Below, one piece after another: positions 57,139 through 64,000 of a DNA stretch of 64,000 nt. Source of the DNA: Zobellella denitrificans (lineage in GTDB: Bacteria; Pseudomonadota; Gammaproteobacteria; Enterobacterales; Aeromonadaceae); contig NZ_NMUO01000004.1 of the NCBI RefSeq assembly GCF_002237365.1, forward strand, positions 1 through 64,000, in the 5' to 3' direction. Position 1 is the stretch's first letter. Every line of letters starts with the position of its first letter. The notes under the pieces were generated by a model. It did not search any database, was not told the DNA's origin, and was given only the letters and a program-made list of their open reading frames with translations. Both the position numbers and the translations under genes were made by a program.

Positions 57139-58492
57139 AGATAATGCGCAACCGCCAGATCAACAGGAATGCCGCTACCGATAAGCCTACCAGAAAACCG
57201 ATCCAAAAGCCGTGCGGGCCCATGGCCGGCACCAGCCAGTCGGTGAGGCCCAGCACCATGCCCACGGGCAGGCCGCACAGCCAGTAGGCCACCAGGGTGA
57301 TGTAGAAGATCACCTGGGTGTCCTTGTAGCCCCGCAGGGCGGCGGCGCCGATGACCTGGGCCGTGTCGGAGATCTGGTACAGGGCCGCCAGCAGCAGCAG
57401 GCTGGCGGCGAGTTCGAGCACGCCCGCGTTGTCGGTATAGATGCCGCTTATCCAGTCCCGGCCCAGGATGGTGGCCAGGGCGGTGAACACCGCCAGCGAG
57501 CAGCCGAATACCAGGCCGGCGATGCTGGCGACCCTGGCCTGGCGGGCGCCGCCCTCGCCCAGGCGGTGGCCGACCCGGATGGTCAGGGCCATGCCGAGGC
57601 TGAGGGGCAGCATGAATACCATGCTGGAAAAATTGATGGCGATCTGGTGGCCCGCGACCACTTCCGATCCCGATGGTGCCAACAGCAGGGCCACCACGGT
57701 GAACAGGGTGACTTCGCAGAAAATGGCCATGGCGATGGGAAAGCCCAGGCGGAAAATGCGGCCGATCTGCTGCCAGTCCGGCGCGCTTATGGTGGCAAAG
57801 ACGGTGAAGCGCCGCAGCAGGGAAGAGCGGCGGGTATAGATCACCATGGCCAGCAGCATGGCCCAGAACACCAATGCCGAGGCATAGCCGCAGCCCACGC
57901 CGCCGAGGGCCGGCAGGCCCAGCTTGCCGTGGATCAGCACATAGTTGGCCGGCACGTTGACCGCCAGGCCGATAAAGCCGATCACCATGGTGGGCAGGGT
58001 GTGGGACAGGCCTTCGCTGAAGTTGCGCAGCACCTGGTAGAGGGCATAGGCCGGCATGCCCCAGAGGATGCCGTGCAGGTAGCCGGTGGTCTTTTCGGCC
58101 AGCACCGGCTCCACATTCATCCAGTGCAGTGCCAGGGGAGAGTAATAGAGGGCGAGCCCGGTGGGCACCATCACCAGCAGGGTCAGCCAGAAGCCCTGGT
58201 GCACGGCGCCGGCCACCTCGTCATGGCGACGGGCACCGTTGAGTTGCGCTATGATGGGGGTCAACGCCATCACCACGCCCTGTACCAGCAGGATGATCGG
58301 CAGCCAGAAGCTGGTGGCCACCGCCACTGCCGCCATGTCGGTGGCACTGACCTGGCCGGCCATGACGGTATCGACAAAGCTCATGGTGGTCTGGGCGACC
58401 TGGGCCACCAGTATGGGGCCGCACAGCCGCAGCAGGTGCAGGGTTTCGGAAAAATAGGGCTTCAGCGCCATCTGATGGTTCTCGCTCGGCAT
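57083..58492 (-). CDS. norM: MATE family multidrug/sodium antiporter (NorM-like)
   Basis: A 469-residue exporter with twelve membrane helices. LCGPILVAQVAQTTMSFVDTVMAGQVSATDMAAVAV, GMPAYALYQVLRNFSEGLSHT and the second-half GFPIAMAIFCEVTLFTVVALLL are typical of NorM/MdtK. It exports cationic drugs using a sodium or proton gradient. It is divergent from ribE as mdtK is in E. coli. A second ATG at 58471 (MALKPYF) is an alternative start. Confidence 0.92.
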   Translation of the reverse strand: MPSENHQMALKPYFSETLHLLRLCGPILVAQVAQTTMSFVDTVMAGQVSATDMAAVAVATSFWLPIILLVQGVVMALTPIIAQLNGARRHDEVAGAVHQGFWLTLLVMVPTGLALYYSPLALHWMNVEPVLAEKTTGYLHGILWGMPAYALYQVLRNFSEGLSHTLPTMVIGFIGLAVNVPANYVLIHGKLGLPALGGVGCGYASALVFWAMLLAMVIYTRRSSLLRRFTVFATISAPDWQQIGRIFRLGFPIAMAIFCEVTLFTVVALLLAPSGSEVVAGHQIAINFSSMVFMLPLSLGMALTIRVGHRLGEGGARQARVASIAGLVFGCSLAVFTALATILGRDWISGIYTDNAGVLELAASLLLLAALYQISDTAQVIGAAALRGYKDTQVIFYITLVAYWLCGLPVGMVLGLTDWLVPAMGPHGFWIGFLVGLSVAAFLLIWRLRIIYERVEKRSRAALPLVDGL

Positions 58493-58643
58493 TTATGATG
58501 GGGACGGCTCGCTGCCGACTCACGGATTCTCGGGTCCGCTGGGAGAGGAAGGCTCAGGGAAGGTCGGCAGATGTTGGCAATATAGCCTGCTTCGTGGCAT
58601 TTTCCCAGTATCTTCAACTGCTTTTAAATATTGGATAAGAACT

Positions 58644-59249
58644 ATGTTTACCGGAATTGTGCAAGGGCAGGGAACTGTACTTGAAATCATCGACAAAACC
58701 GATTTTCGCACCCATGTGGTCCGGCTGCCGGCTGCCTTGCTGCCCGGGCTGGCGTTGGGGGCTTCCGTGGCCCACAATGGCTGCTGCCTGACCGTGACCC
58801 GCATCGAGGGTGACCGGGTAAGCTTCGATCTGATGGCGGAAACCCTGCGGGTGACCAACCTGGGGCGGCTCGAGGTGGGGGACAGGGTCAACCTGGAGCG
58901 GGCGGCGCGCTTTGGCGACGAGATCGGTGGCCATGCCATGTCCGGGCACATCATGGCCCAGAGCGAGCTGCTGGAACGCCAGCAGAGCGAGACCAACACC
59001 AGCCTCTGGTTTTCCCTGCCCGGGGAGCTTGCCAAATACGTCTTTAGCAAGGGCTACATCGGCATCGACGGCATCAGCCTGACCTTGGGCGAGGTGCGGG
59101 CCGATCGCTTTGCCGTGCACCTGATCCCCGAAACCCTGAGCAGGACCAATATGGGCACCATCCGACCGGGGCAGAGGGTCAATATCGAGATAGATCCCCA
59201 GACCCAGGCGATAGTGGACACGGTGGAGCGGGTGATGGCATCTCGATAA
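58644..59249 (+). CDS. ribE: Riboflavin synthase alpha subunit
   Basis: It dismutates two lumazines to riboflavin. The 201-residue protein has the N-terminal MFTGIVQGQGTV and two similar lumazine-binding halves (VAHNGCCLTVTRIEGDRVSFDL and GISLTLGEVRADRFAVHLIPET). I see no FMN riboswitch in the 150 bases upstream. In E. coli nomenclature the same gene is often called ribC. Confidence 0.96.
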   Translation: MFTGIVQGQGTVLEIIDKTDFRTHVVRLPAALLPGLALGASVAHNGCCLTVTRIEGDRVSFDLMAETLRVTNLGRLEVGDRVNLERAARFGDEIGGHAMSGHIMAQSELLERQQSETNTSLWFSLPGELAKYVFSKGYIGIDGISLTLGEVRADRFAVHLIPETLSRTNMGTIRPGQRVNIEIDPQTQAIVDTVERVMASR

Positions 59250-59251
59250 TA

Positions 59252-59265
59252 TTATGCCAACATAC
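59252..59265 (-). other. Ter3 replication fork-arrest site
   Basis: The minus strand carries GTATGTTGGCATAA, identical to Ter1 and Ter2 and in the same orientation, directly after the ribE stop. Confidence 0.8.
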
Positions 59266-59291
59266 AAGTATCAGACCCGACGTCGCCCGGT

Positions 59292-59495
59292 TTAAAAATA
59301 CTGCTCGTCATCCGCATCCACGACCACTTCCACCTCGTCGGTTTCCTGATTGCATTTGACGATGATGTGCATGGAGTTGCAGCAGGCCAGGCAGTCCTCA
59401 TAGTAGTCCTGGTCGCCGTCGGAGGCGTCCACCACGATGCGGGTATGATGCCCGCAGTGGGGACACACAATGGTTTGCTCGAAATAGTCACGCAT
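59292..59495 (-). CDS. CPXCG motif-containing cysteine-rich protein
   Basis: A 67-residue protein with two cysteine pairs, CPHCG near residue 11 and CLACC near residue 35, likely binding one zinc ion, and an acidic C-terminus. It belongs to the small CPXCG family, of unknown function. It lies 22 bases after the SDR gene and may be cotranscribed. Confidence 0.88.
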   Translation of the reverse strand: MRDYFEQTIVCPHCGHHTRIVVDASDGDQDYYEDCLACCNSMHIIVKCNQETDEVEVVVDADDEQYF

Positions 59496-59517
59496 GGGCT
59501 TGTCCTCGTGTCAGGGC

Positions 59518-60264
59518 TCAGGCCTCGGGAAGTCCCCGGCAGGAGCGACCACCGTCCAGGGCGATGATCTGGCCGGTCAGGTAGCCGGGGCCATTCAGCA
59601 GAAAGGCGGCGGTCTCGGCGATTTCCCGGGGTTCGCCCAGCCGGCCCATGGGGATGGACGCCAGTACCCGCTGCTTTTGCTCGTCGCTCAGTTCGTGCTC
59701 CGGCCAGATGATGGCGCCGGGGGCGATGCCGTTGACCCGCACCTGGGGGGCCAGCTCGACGGCCAGGCTCCGGGTCAGGGTCGCCAGGGCGTTTTTCGCC
59801 ATGCTGTACAGCAGGTGGTGCTGCAGCCCCTTTTCCGCATGGATGTCGATCATGTTGACGATGGCGCCCCGGCTCTGCTTCAGCGCCGGGGCCAGGGCCT
59901 GAGTCAGGAAATAGGGGGCGGCGGCATTGGTGGCGGACAGCTCCTGCCACTGGGCCGGCGTCGCCTCACCGAAAGGGGTGGGATAAAAGGCGGAAGCGTT
60001 GTTGACCAGGCCGTCGAGGCGCCCGAAGCAGCCCAGCGCCCGATCGGCCATGTCCTTGAGCTCATTGAGCCGGGTCAGATCCTGGTACAACAGCTGAACG
60101 CTGCCGGGCCTGAGTTCGTTGAGTTCCCGGGCCAGGCTGGCCGCTGCCTGTTCGCTGTGGTGATAGTGCAGAACCAGCCGATAGCCGGCTTGATGCAGAA
60201 AGCGGCCCATCTCGGCACCGATGCGCTTGGCGGCGCCGGTAATCAACACCACGGGGTGGGGCAT
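59518..60264 (-). CDS. folM: FolM-like pteridine reductase (SDR family)
   Basis: A 248-residue short-chain dehydrogenase. LITGAAKRIGAEMGRFL (the RIG variant of the nucleotide loop), LVNNASAFYPTPFGE and the catalytic YSMAKNAL are features of FolM dihydromonapterin/dihydrofolate reductases. The ATG at 60264 has an AGGAGA ribosome site; the longer frame to 60300 overlaps the next gene. The FolM assignment is by motif similarity. Confidence 0.85.
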   Translation of the reverse strand: MPHPVVLITGAAKRIGAEMGRFLHQAGYRLVLHYHHSEQAAASLARELNELRPGSVQLLYQDLTRLNELKDMADRALGCFGRLDGLVNNASAFYPTPFGEATPAQWQELSATNAAAPYFLTQALAPALKQSRGAIVNMIDIHAEKGLQHHLLYSMAKNALATLTRSLAVELAPQVRVNGIAPGAIIWPEHELSDEQKQRVLASIPMGRLGEPREIAETAAFLLNGPGYLTGQIIALDGGRSCRGLPEA

Positions 60265-60272
60265 AAAGTCTC

Positions 60273-61136
60273 CTAACTGGCTACGACCCGATAAAGGCAC
60301 TCTTTGGCTTCATCGATATAGGGTTCGCCAAAGTGGTTCACGTGATTGAGCAGGTGATAGAGGTTGTAGAGCTCGCGCCGTTCGCCATAGCTTTCCTCCA
60401 GTGGCCAGACGGCGTTGTACCCCTGGTAGAAGGCATGGGGAAGCTGGCCGAACAGCTCGGTCATGGCGATATCCGTCTCCCGATCACCGAAATAGCTGGC
60501 GGGGTCAAACAGCACCCCCATGTGCTCGCTGAAGGCAAGATTGCCACGCCACAGGTCACCGTGCAACAGGGAGGCGCGGGGATGGTGATTGGCCAGGCGC
60601 AGCTTGATGGCGCCGACGATTTCCTCGATATCGCCAAAGCGGATGTCCTTTTCCTCGAGCAATTTCAGCTGCCAGCCGACCCGCTGTTCGGCGAAGAAGG
60701 TCGACCACTTCTTGTGCCAGGCGTTGGGCTGCACGCTGGTACCGAGGAAATTGTCTTCGTCCCAGCCGTACATGGGCTGGCTGTGGCTCTGATGGAGATG
60801 AGCCAACTGGCGACCGAACATGTGCCAGTCCTGCTCGTCCGCGTCGCTTAAGCTCAGGTATTCCAGCACCAGAAAGCTGCTGCTGACGGTGGTGCCGCAG
60901 CAGATGGGCCTGGGTACCAGCAGGGTCTGGGTACGCAGCAGGTGCTCCAGGCTGTTCCATTCGCAGCGAAACATATCCACCCGGGCGCGGTCATTTAACT
61001 TGACGAAGTAACTGTCGTGGCCGTCGGAAATCCGGAAGGCCTGATTGATATCCCCCCCGGACAGTGGCTTTTTATCCAGGATATGGAAGTCGCTGCCGGT
61101 TGCTTCCGAGATCTGACTGGCGATCACTTGCCACAT
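60273..61136 (-). CDS. Fructosamine kinase family protein (YniA-like)
   Basis: A 287-residue kinase of the aminoglycoside-phosphotransferase fold, whose relatives phosphorylate ketosamines for protein deglycation. LSGGDINQAFRISDGHDSYFVKLN is the nucleotide-binding start, and LLHGDLWRGNLAF and FDPASYFGDRETDIAM carry the catalytic and metal-binding aspartates. The ATG at 61136 has a GGAGG ribosome site. Substrate has not been determined for most bacterial members. Confidence 0.9.
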   Translation of the reverse strand: MWQVIASQISEATGSDFHILDKKPLSGGDINQAFRISDGHDSYFVKLNDRARVDMFRCEWNSLEHLLRTQTLLVPRPICCGTTVSSSFLVLEYLSLSDADEQDWHMFGRQLAHLHQSHSQPMYGWDEDNFLGTSVQPNAWHKKWSTFFAEQRVGWQLKLLEEKDIRFGDIEEIVGAIKLRLANHHPRASLLHGDLWRGNLAFSEHMGVLFDPASYFGDRETDIAMTELFGQLPHAFYQGYNAVWPLEESYGERRELYNLYHLLNHVNHFGEPYIDEAKECLYRVVAS

Positions 61137-61221
61137 AACGCCTCCGCTGACGCTTGTTTTGTCAACAGTATAGGCCATGCCGGCCGCGGCAAAGTCCACC
61201 GGGCCCAAAATAGGAGACACC

Positions 61222-61662
61222 ATGATAAACAAGATAAAAAAATGGTTTGAGGGTACCCGCCCGGCCGCGCCCATCGCACTCAGTGAAGAGGTCGCCGTGG
61301 CTGCCCTGCTCACCGAGGTGATGCTGGCCGATGGCGAGGCGAGCGGGCCTGAGCAGCGGCGCATGGAGCAGTTGCTGGCCCGCCTGTTCGGGCAGAGCCA
61401 GAGGGAAGTGCACGACTGGCTGGAGCAGGGCCGGGCCCAGCAGCAGGAGGCGGTGTCCCTCTACGAATTCACCTCCCGTCTCAAGACGCTGCCGATCGGG
61501 CAACGCGAGGCCATACTGCACGCGCTCTGGCTGATCGCCTTTACCGATGGGCGGCTGGATCCCCTGGAGGAAGCGGTGATCCGCCAGGTTGCCGATCTGC
61601 TCTACATTCCCCACAGCCGCTTTATCCAGCTGAAGCACAAGGCCGAACGGCAGGGCGGGTGA
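61222..61662 (+). CDS. TerB-domain (tellurite-resistance-like) protein
   Basis: A 146-residue cytoplasmic protein with a TerB-like helical domain: LLTEVMLADGEASGPEQRRMEQLLARLFG and LWLIAFTDGRLDPLEEAVIRQVADLL contain the paired acidic segments characteristic of the fold. The ATG at 61222 is preceded by TAGGAGA. No other ter genes are near, so a tellurite function should not be assumed. It is unrelated to the Ter DNA sites. Confidence 0.82.
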   Translation: MINKIKKWFEGTRPAAPIALSEEVAVAALLTEVMLADGEASGPEQRRMEQLLARLFGQSQREVHDWLEQGRAQQQEAVSLYEFTSRLKTLPIGQREAILHALWLIAFTDGRLDPLEEAVIRQVADLLYIPHSRFIQLKHKAERQGG

Positions 61663-61690
61663 CGCAACCATGGCGGCCATCGGCCGATTC

Positions 61691-61699
61691 TGCTAGAGT
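61691..61699 (+). promoter_or_regulatory. Predicted extended -10 promoter of thrS
   Basis: TGC followed by TAGAGT forms an extended -10 box. Transcription would start near 61706, exactly where the first stem of the leader begins. The -35 is weak. Confidence 0.5.
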
Positions 61700-61706
61700 C
61701 TGCAGT

Positions 61707-61776
61707 CCCCGACCTGTGCCGCCGGGTAGCACCATAAGGCGCGCCAGACTGGCAAGGTAAAGCCAGATGGTCGGGG
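61707..61776 (+). promoter_or_regulatory. thrS leader: upstream structured domain
   Basis: CCCCGACC (61707-61714) pairs perfectly with GGTCGGGG (61769-61776). Enclosed is the hairpin CTGGC-AAGGTAAA-GCCAG (61749-61766), whose loop holds GGUAA, the same bases as the tRNA-Thr(GGU) anticodon loop. The position corresponds to domain 4 of the E. coli thrS operator. Confidence 0.6.
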
Positions 61777-61810
61777 CGGTAGACCCATTTTCCCCTTTCA
61801 CACACTACAT

Positions 61811-61831
61811 GTGCACTTTGGTAGGGTGCAC
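61811..61831 (+). promoter_or_regulatory. thrS translational operator: tRNA-Thr anticodon-arm mimic
   Basis: GTGCACT-TTGGTAG-GGTGCAC forms a seven-pair stem with a seven-base loop. The loop UUGGUAG differs from the tRNA-Thr(GGU) anticodon loop UUGGUAA only at the last base and has GGU at the anticodon position. It ends 7 bases before the AAGGA ribosome site of thrS, as domain 2 of the E. coli operator does, so ThrRS binding would block initiation. Confidence 0.72.
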
Positions 61832-61849
61832 CACTGTTAAGGACATTGC

Positions 61850-63784
61850 ATGCCGACAATTACTCTTCCCGATGGCAGCCAGCGCCATTTCGACAATCCC
61901 GTGACCGTGCTGGACGTGGCCCAGGACATCGGCGCCGGCCTGGCCAAGGCCTGTATCGCCGGCCGGGTAGACGGCGAACTGGTGGATGCCTGCGAACTCA
62001 TCAACCACGACGCCACCCTGGCCATCATCACCGCCAAGGATCAGGATGGCCTGGAGATCATCCGCCACTCCTGCGCCCACCTCCTGGGCCACGCCATCAA
62101 GCAGCTGTGGCCACAGACCAGGATGGCCATAGGGCCGGTGATCGACAACGGCTTCTATTACGATGTGGATCTGGATCACACCCTGACCGAGGAAGACATC
62201 GAGAAGCTGGAAGCCCGCATGCTGGAGCTGGCCAAGACCGAGTACCCGGTAGTCAAGAAAAAGGTCAGCTGGCAGGAAGCGCGCGACACCTTTGCCCGTC
62301 GGCACGAGCCTTACAAGATAGAAATCCTGGATCAGAACGTCAGCCAGCACGACAAGCCGGGGCTTTATCACCACGAAGAGTACATCGACATGTGCCGGGG
62401 GCCGCACGTGCCCAACATGCGCTTCTGCCAGCACTTCAAGCTGCAGAAGGTATCCGGCGCCTACTGGCGGGGTGATTCCAAGAACAAGATGCTGCAGCGC
62501 ATCTACGGCACCGCCTGGGCCGACAAGAAGGCGCTCAAGGGCTACCTGACCCAGCTGGAAGAAGCGGCCAAGCGTGATCACCGCAAGATAGGCAAGCAGC
62601 TCGACCTCTACCACATGCAGGAAGAGGCGCCGGGCATGGTGTTCTGGCACCACGACGGCTGGACCATCTTCCGCGAGCTGGAGCACTTCGTGCGCGACAA
62701 GCTCAAGGAATACGGCTACGAGGAGGTCAAGGGCCCCTTCATGATGGACCGGGTGCTGTGGGAGAAGTCGGGGCACTGGGACAAGTACGCCGAAAACATG
62801 TTCACCACCAGCTCCGAAAATCGGGAATACGCCATCAAGCCGATGAACTGCCCGGGGCATGTGCAGATCTTCAACCAGGGGCTCAAGTCCTACCGGGATC
62901 TGCCCCTGCGCATGGCGGAATTCGGCTGCTGCCACCGCAACGAGCCGAGCGGCGCCCTGCACGGCCTGATGCGTGTACGCGGCTTTACCCAGGACGACGC
63001 CCACATCTTCTGTACCGAAGAGCAGATCCAGGAAGAAGTCTCCGCCTGCATCCGCATGGTGTACGACACCTACGGTACCTTCGGCTTCACCGATATCGCG
63101 GTCAAGCTGTCGACCCGGCCGGAAAAGCGCATCGGCAGCGACGAGATCTGGGACAAGGCGGAACTGGCCCTGGAAGAAGCGCTCAAGGCCAACGACATCG
63201 CCTATGAGCTGCAGCCGGGGGAGGGCGCCTTCTACGGACCCAAGATCGAATTCACCCTGCACGACTGCCTGAACCGGGCCTGGCAGTGTGGCACCGTCCA
63301 GCTCGACTTCGCGTTGCCGGGCCGGCTGGGTGCCAGCTATGTGGGCGAAGACAACGACCGCCACGTACCGGTCATGATCCACCGCGCCATCCTGGGTTCC
63401 ATCGAGCGGTTCATCGGCATCCTGATCGAAGAATACGCCGGCCTGTTCCCGACCTGGCTGGCCCCCACCCAGGTGGTGGTGCTCAATATTACCGACAATC
63501 AGGCCGACTATGCCCGCGATCTCGCTAACAGTTTGAATAATGTTGGCATTCGGGCCAAAGCGGACTTGAGAAATGAGAAGATAGGCTTTAAAATCCGCGA
63601 GCATACTCTGAAGCGGGTACCTTTCATGCTGGTTTGCGGCGATAAAGAAGTCGAAGCCGGCCAAGTAGCGGTTCGTACCCGGAAAGGACAGGATCTCGGC
63701 ACCTTCGATGTAGAAGCGTTGACCCGGCTGATTCAGCAGGAGATCCGGACCCGCGGCAAGAACACAGTGGAGGATAGGTTATAA
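61850..63784 (+). CDS. thrS: Threonyl-tRNA synthetase
   Basis: It charges tRNA-Thr. The 644 residues comprise the N-terminal TGS and editing domains ([20 protein letters not shown]; the [10 protein letters not shown] and CRGPHVP zinc/editing segments) and the class II catalytic core. The core carries zinc ligands in [20 protein letters not shown] and MIHRAILGS, and a C-terminal anticodon-binding domain follows. E. coli ThrS has 642 residues. It heads the thrS-infC operon and is preceded by a leader resembling the autoregulatory operator. Confidence 0.98.
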   Translation: MPTITLPDGSQRHFDNPVTVLDVAQDIGAGLAKACIAGRVDGELVDACELINHDATLAIITAKDQDGLEIIRHSCAHLLGHAIKQLWPQTRMAIGPVIDNGFYYDVDLDHTLTEEDIEKLEARMLELAKTEYPVVKKKVSWQEARDTFARRHEPYKIEILDQNVSQHDKPGLYHHEEYIDMCRGPHVPNMRFCQHFKLQKVSGAYWRGDSKNKMLQRIYGTAWADKKALKGYLTQLEEAAKRDHRKIGKQLDLYHMQEEAPGMVFWHHDGWTIFRELEHFVRDKLKEYGYEEVKGPFMMDRVLWEKSGHWDKYAENMFTTSSENREYAIKPMNCPGHVQIFNQGLKSYRDLPLRMAEFGCCHRNEPSGALHGLMRVRGFTQDDAHIFCTEEQIQEEVSACIRMVYDTYGTFGFTDIAVKLSTRPEKRIGSDEIWDKAELALEEALKANDIAYELQPGEGAFYGPKIEFTLHDCLNRAWQCGTVQLDFALPGRLGASYVGEDNDRHVPVMIHRAILGSIERFIGILIEEYAGLFPTWLAPTQVVVLNITDNQADYARDLANSLNNVGIRAKADLRNEKIGFKIREHTLKRVPFMLVCGDKEVEAGQVAVRTRKGQDLGTFDVEALTRLIQQEIRTRGKNTVEDRL

Positions 63785-64000
63785 AAGGCGCTAAAAAAGG
63801 GGGCAAACCTGCTCCTCGCAACCGACTGAATGAAGAAATCCGACTGAAAGAAGTCCGTCTGGTCGGCCTGGAAGGCGAAGCACTGGGCATAGTGTCCATC
63901 AATGAGGCACTCGAAGCCGCCTCCGCCGCAGGCGTAGATCTGGTGGAAATCAGTCCCAATGCCGAGCCGCCCGTTTGCCGTATCATGGATTACGGCAAGT
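63781..64000 (+). CDS. infC: Translation initiation factor IF-3 (3' end beyond window)
   Basis: IF-3 prevents premature 70S assembly and checks start codons. The frame reads (I)[20 protein letters not shown] and later [22 protein letters not shown], unmistakably IF-3. The only start that gives the family N-terminus is ATA at 63781, overlapping the thrS stop, with GGAGG 7 bases upstream. E. coli uses AUU at this position. A rare codon here fits the known IF-3 autoregulation through start-codon discrimination. Only 73 codons are in the window. Confidence 0.95.
   Translation, partial: MKGAKKGGKPAPRNRLNEEIRLKEVRLVGLEGEALGIVSINEALEAASAAGVDLVEISPNAEPPVCRIMDYGK

Noticed and set aside
58565-58585. 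ATGTTGGCAATA on the plus strand between the MATE gene and ribE, as a reverse-oriented Ter
   Set aside because: Lacks the G and T before ATGTTGG, including the G:C pair essential for arrest, and diverges after GCA.
58493-58643. FMN riboswitch upstream of ribE
   Set aside because: None of the conserved RFN element blocks is present; the region is only the divergent promoter region.
63536-63552. AATGTTGGCATT in thrS as a further Ter site
   Set aside because: Lies inside conserved coding sequence and lacks the essential G at the blocking end.
61805-63664. 619-codon minus-strand frame opposite thrS
   Set aside because: Antisense shadow; thrS on the plus strand is certain.

Overview
The window looks like a chromosomal segment of a high-GC marine-type gammaproteobacterium. 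The Aeromonadaceae (Oceanimonas/Zobellella-like) are my best guess, from gene content and protein similarity rather than any computed phylogeny. Supporting evidence is the family-typical order hisGDCBHAF(IE), minCDE-ycgL-ycgM-ycgN, dsbB/fadR/ycgB-yeaH-prkA, yoaA-tsaB-fadD-rnd and thrS-infC. I saw no insertion sequences, prophage genes, integrons or CRISPR arrays.

Layout. 1-3.4 kb: pqiABC on the minus strand, with pqiC running into a low-complexity, probably low-quality end. 3.6-18.6 kb: eight consecutive plus-strand signalling genes. These are a membrane PAS-GGDEF-EAL protein, a GAF-GGDEF protein, a receiver/CheC-like/GGDEF operon, and an overlapping operon of solute-binding protein, two hybrid histidine kinases and a receiver-EAL protein. 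18.6-22.1 kb: aspC, a Bcr/CflA exporter under a Fur-box-like site, and tus with a Ter site inside its own promoter region. 22.2-29.5 kb: the complete his operon with leader peptide and attenuator. 29.8-37.5 kb: a DUF2279-type protein, a lipoprotein solute-binding protein, a PhnD-like/PAS/GGDEF fusion, a DsrE-like and a TPR gene divergent from an AraC regulator. 37.5-43.4 kb: yoaA, tsaB, fadD and rnd. 43.4-46.7 kb: minCDE divergent from ycgL-ycgM-ycgN. 46.7-52.9 kb: dsbB divergent from fadR, then ycgB-yeaH-prkA. 52.9-53.6 kb: a 700-bp intergenic region with palindromes and a candidate small RNA gene. 53.6-61.7 kb: azoR, an omega-aminotransferase, three tRNA-Val(GAC) genes, a DUF3080 lipoprotein overlapping a MATE exporter, ribE, a CPXCG protein, a FolM-like reductase, a fructosamine-kinase-like protein and a TerB-domain protein. 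61.7-64 kb: thrS with a structured leader, and the start of infC.

The most notable signals are these. (1) A Tus/Ter system: three identical 14-bp Ter cores, all in one orientation, one of them 3 bp upstream of the tus start codon. (2) A thrS leader whose hairpins carry tRNA-Thr(GGU)-like anticodon loops. (3) infC apparently starting at AUA rather than AUU. (4) A probable sRNA gene with a good sigma70 promoter, a 5' stem and a Rho-independent terminator between prkA and azoR. (5) A dense c-di-GMP signalling island with two candidate sensory circuits. (6) A FadR operator inside the fadR promoter and a Fur box in front of the MFS exporter gene.
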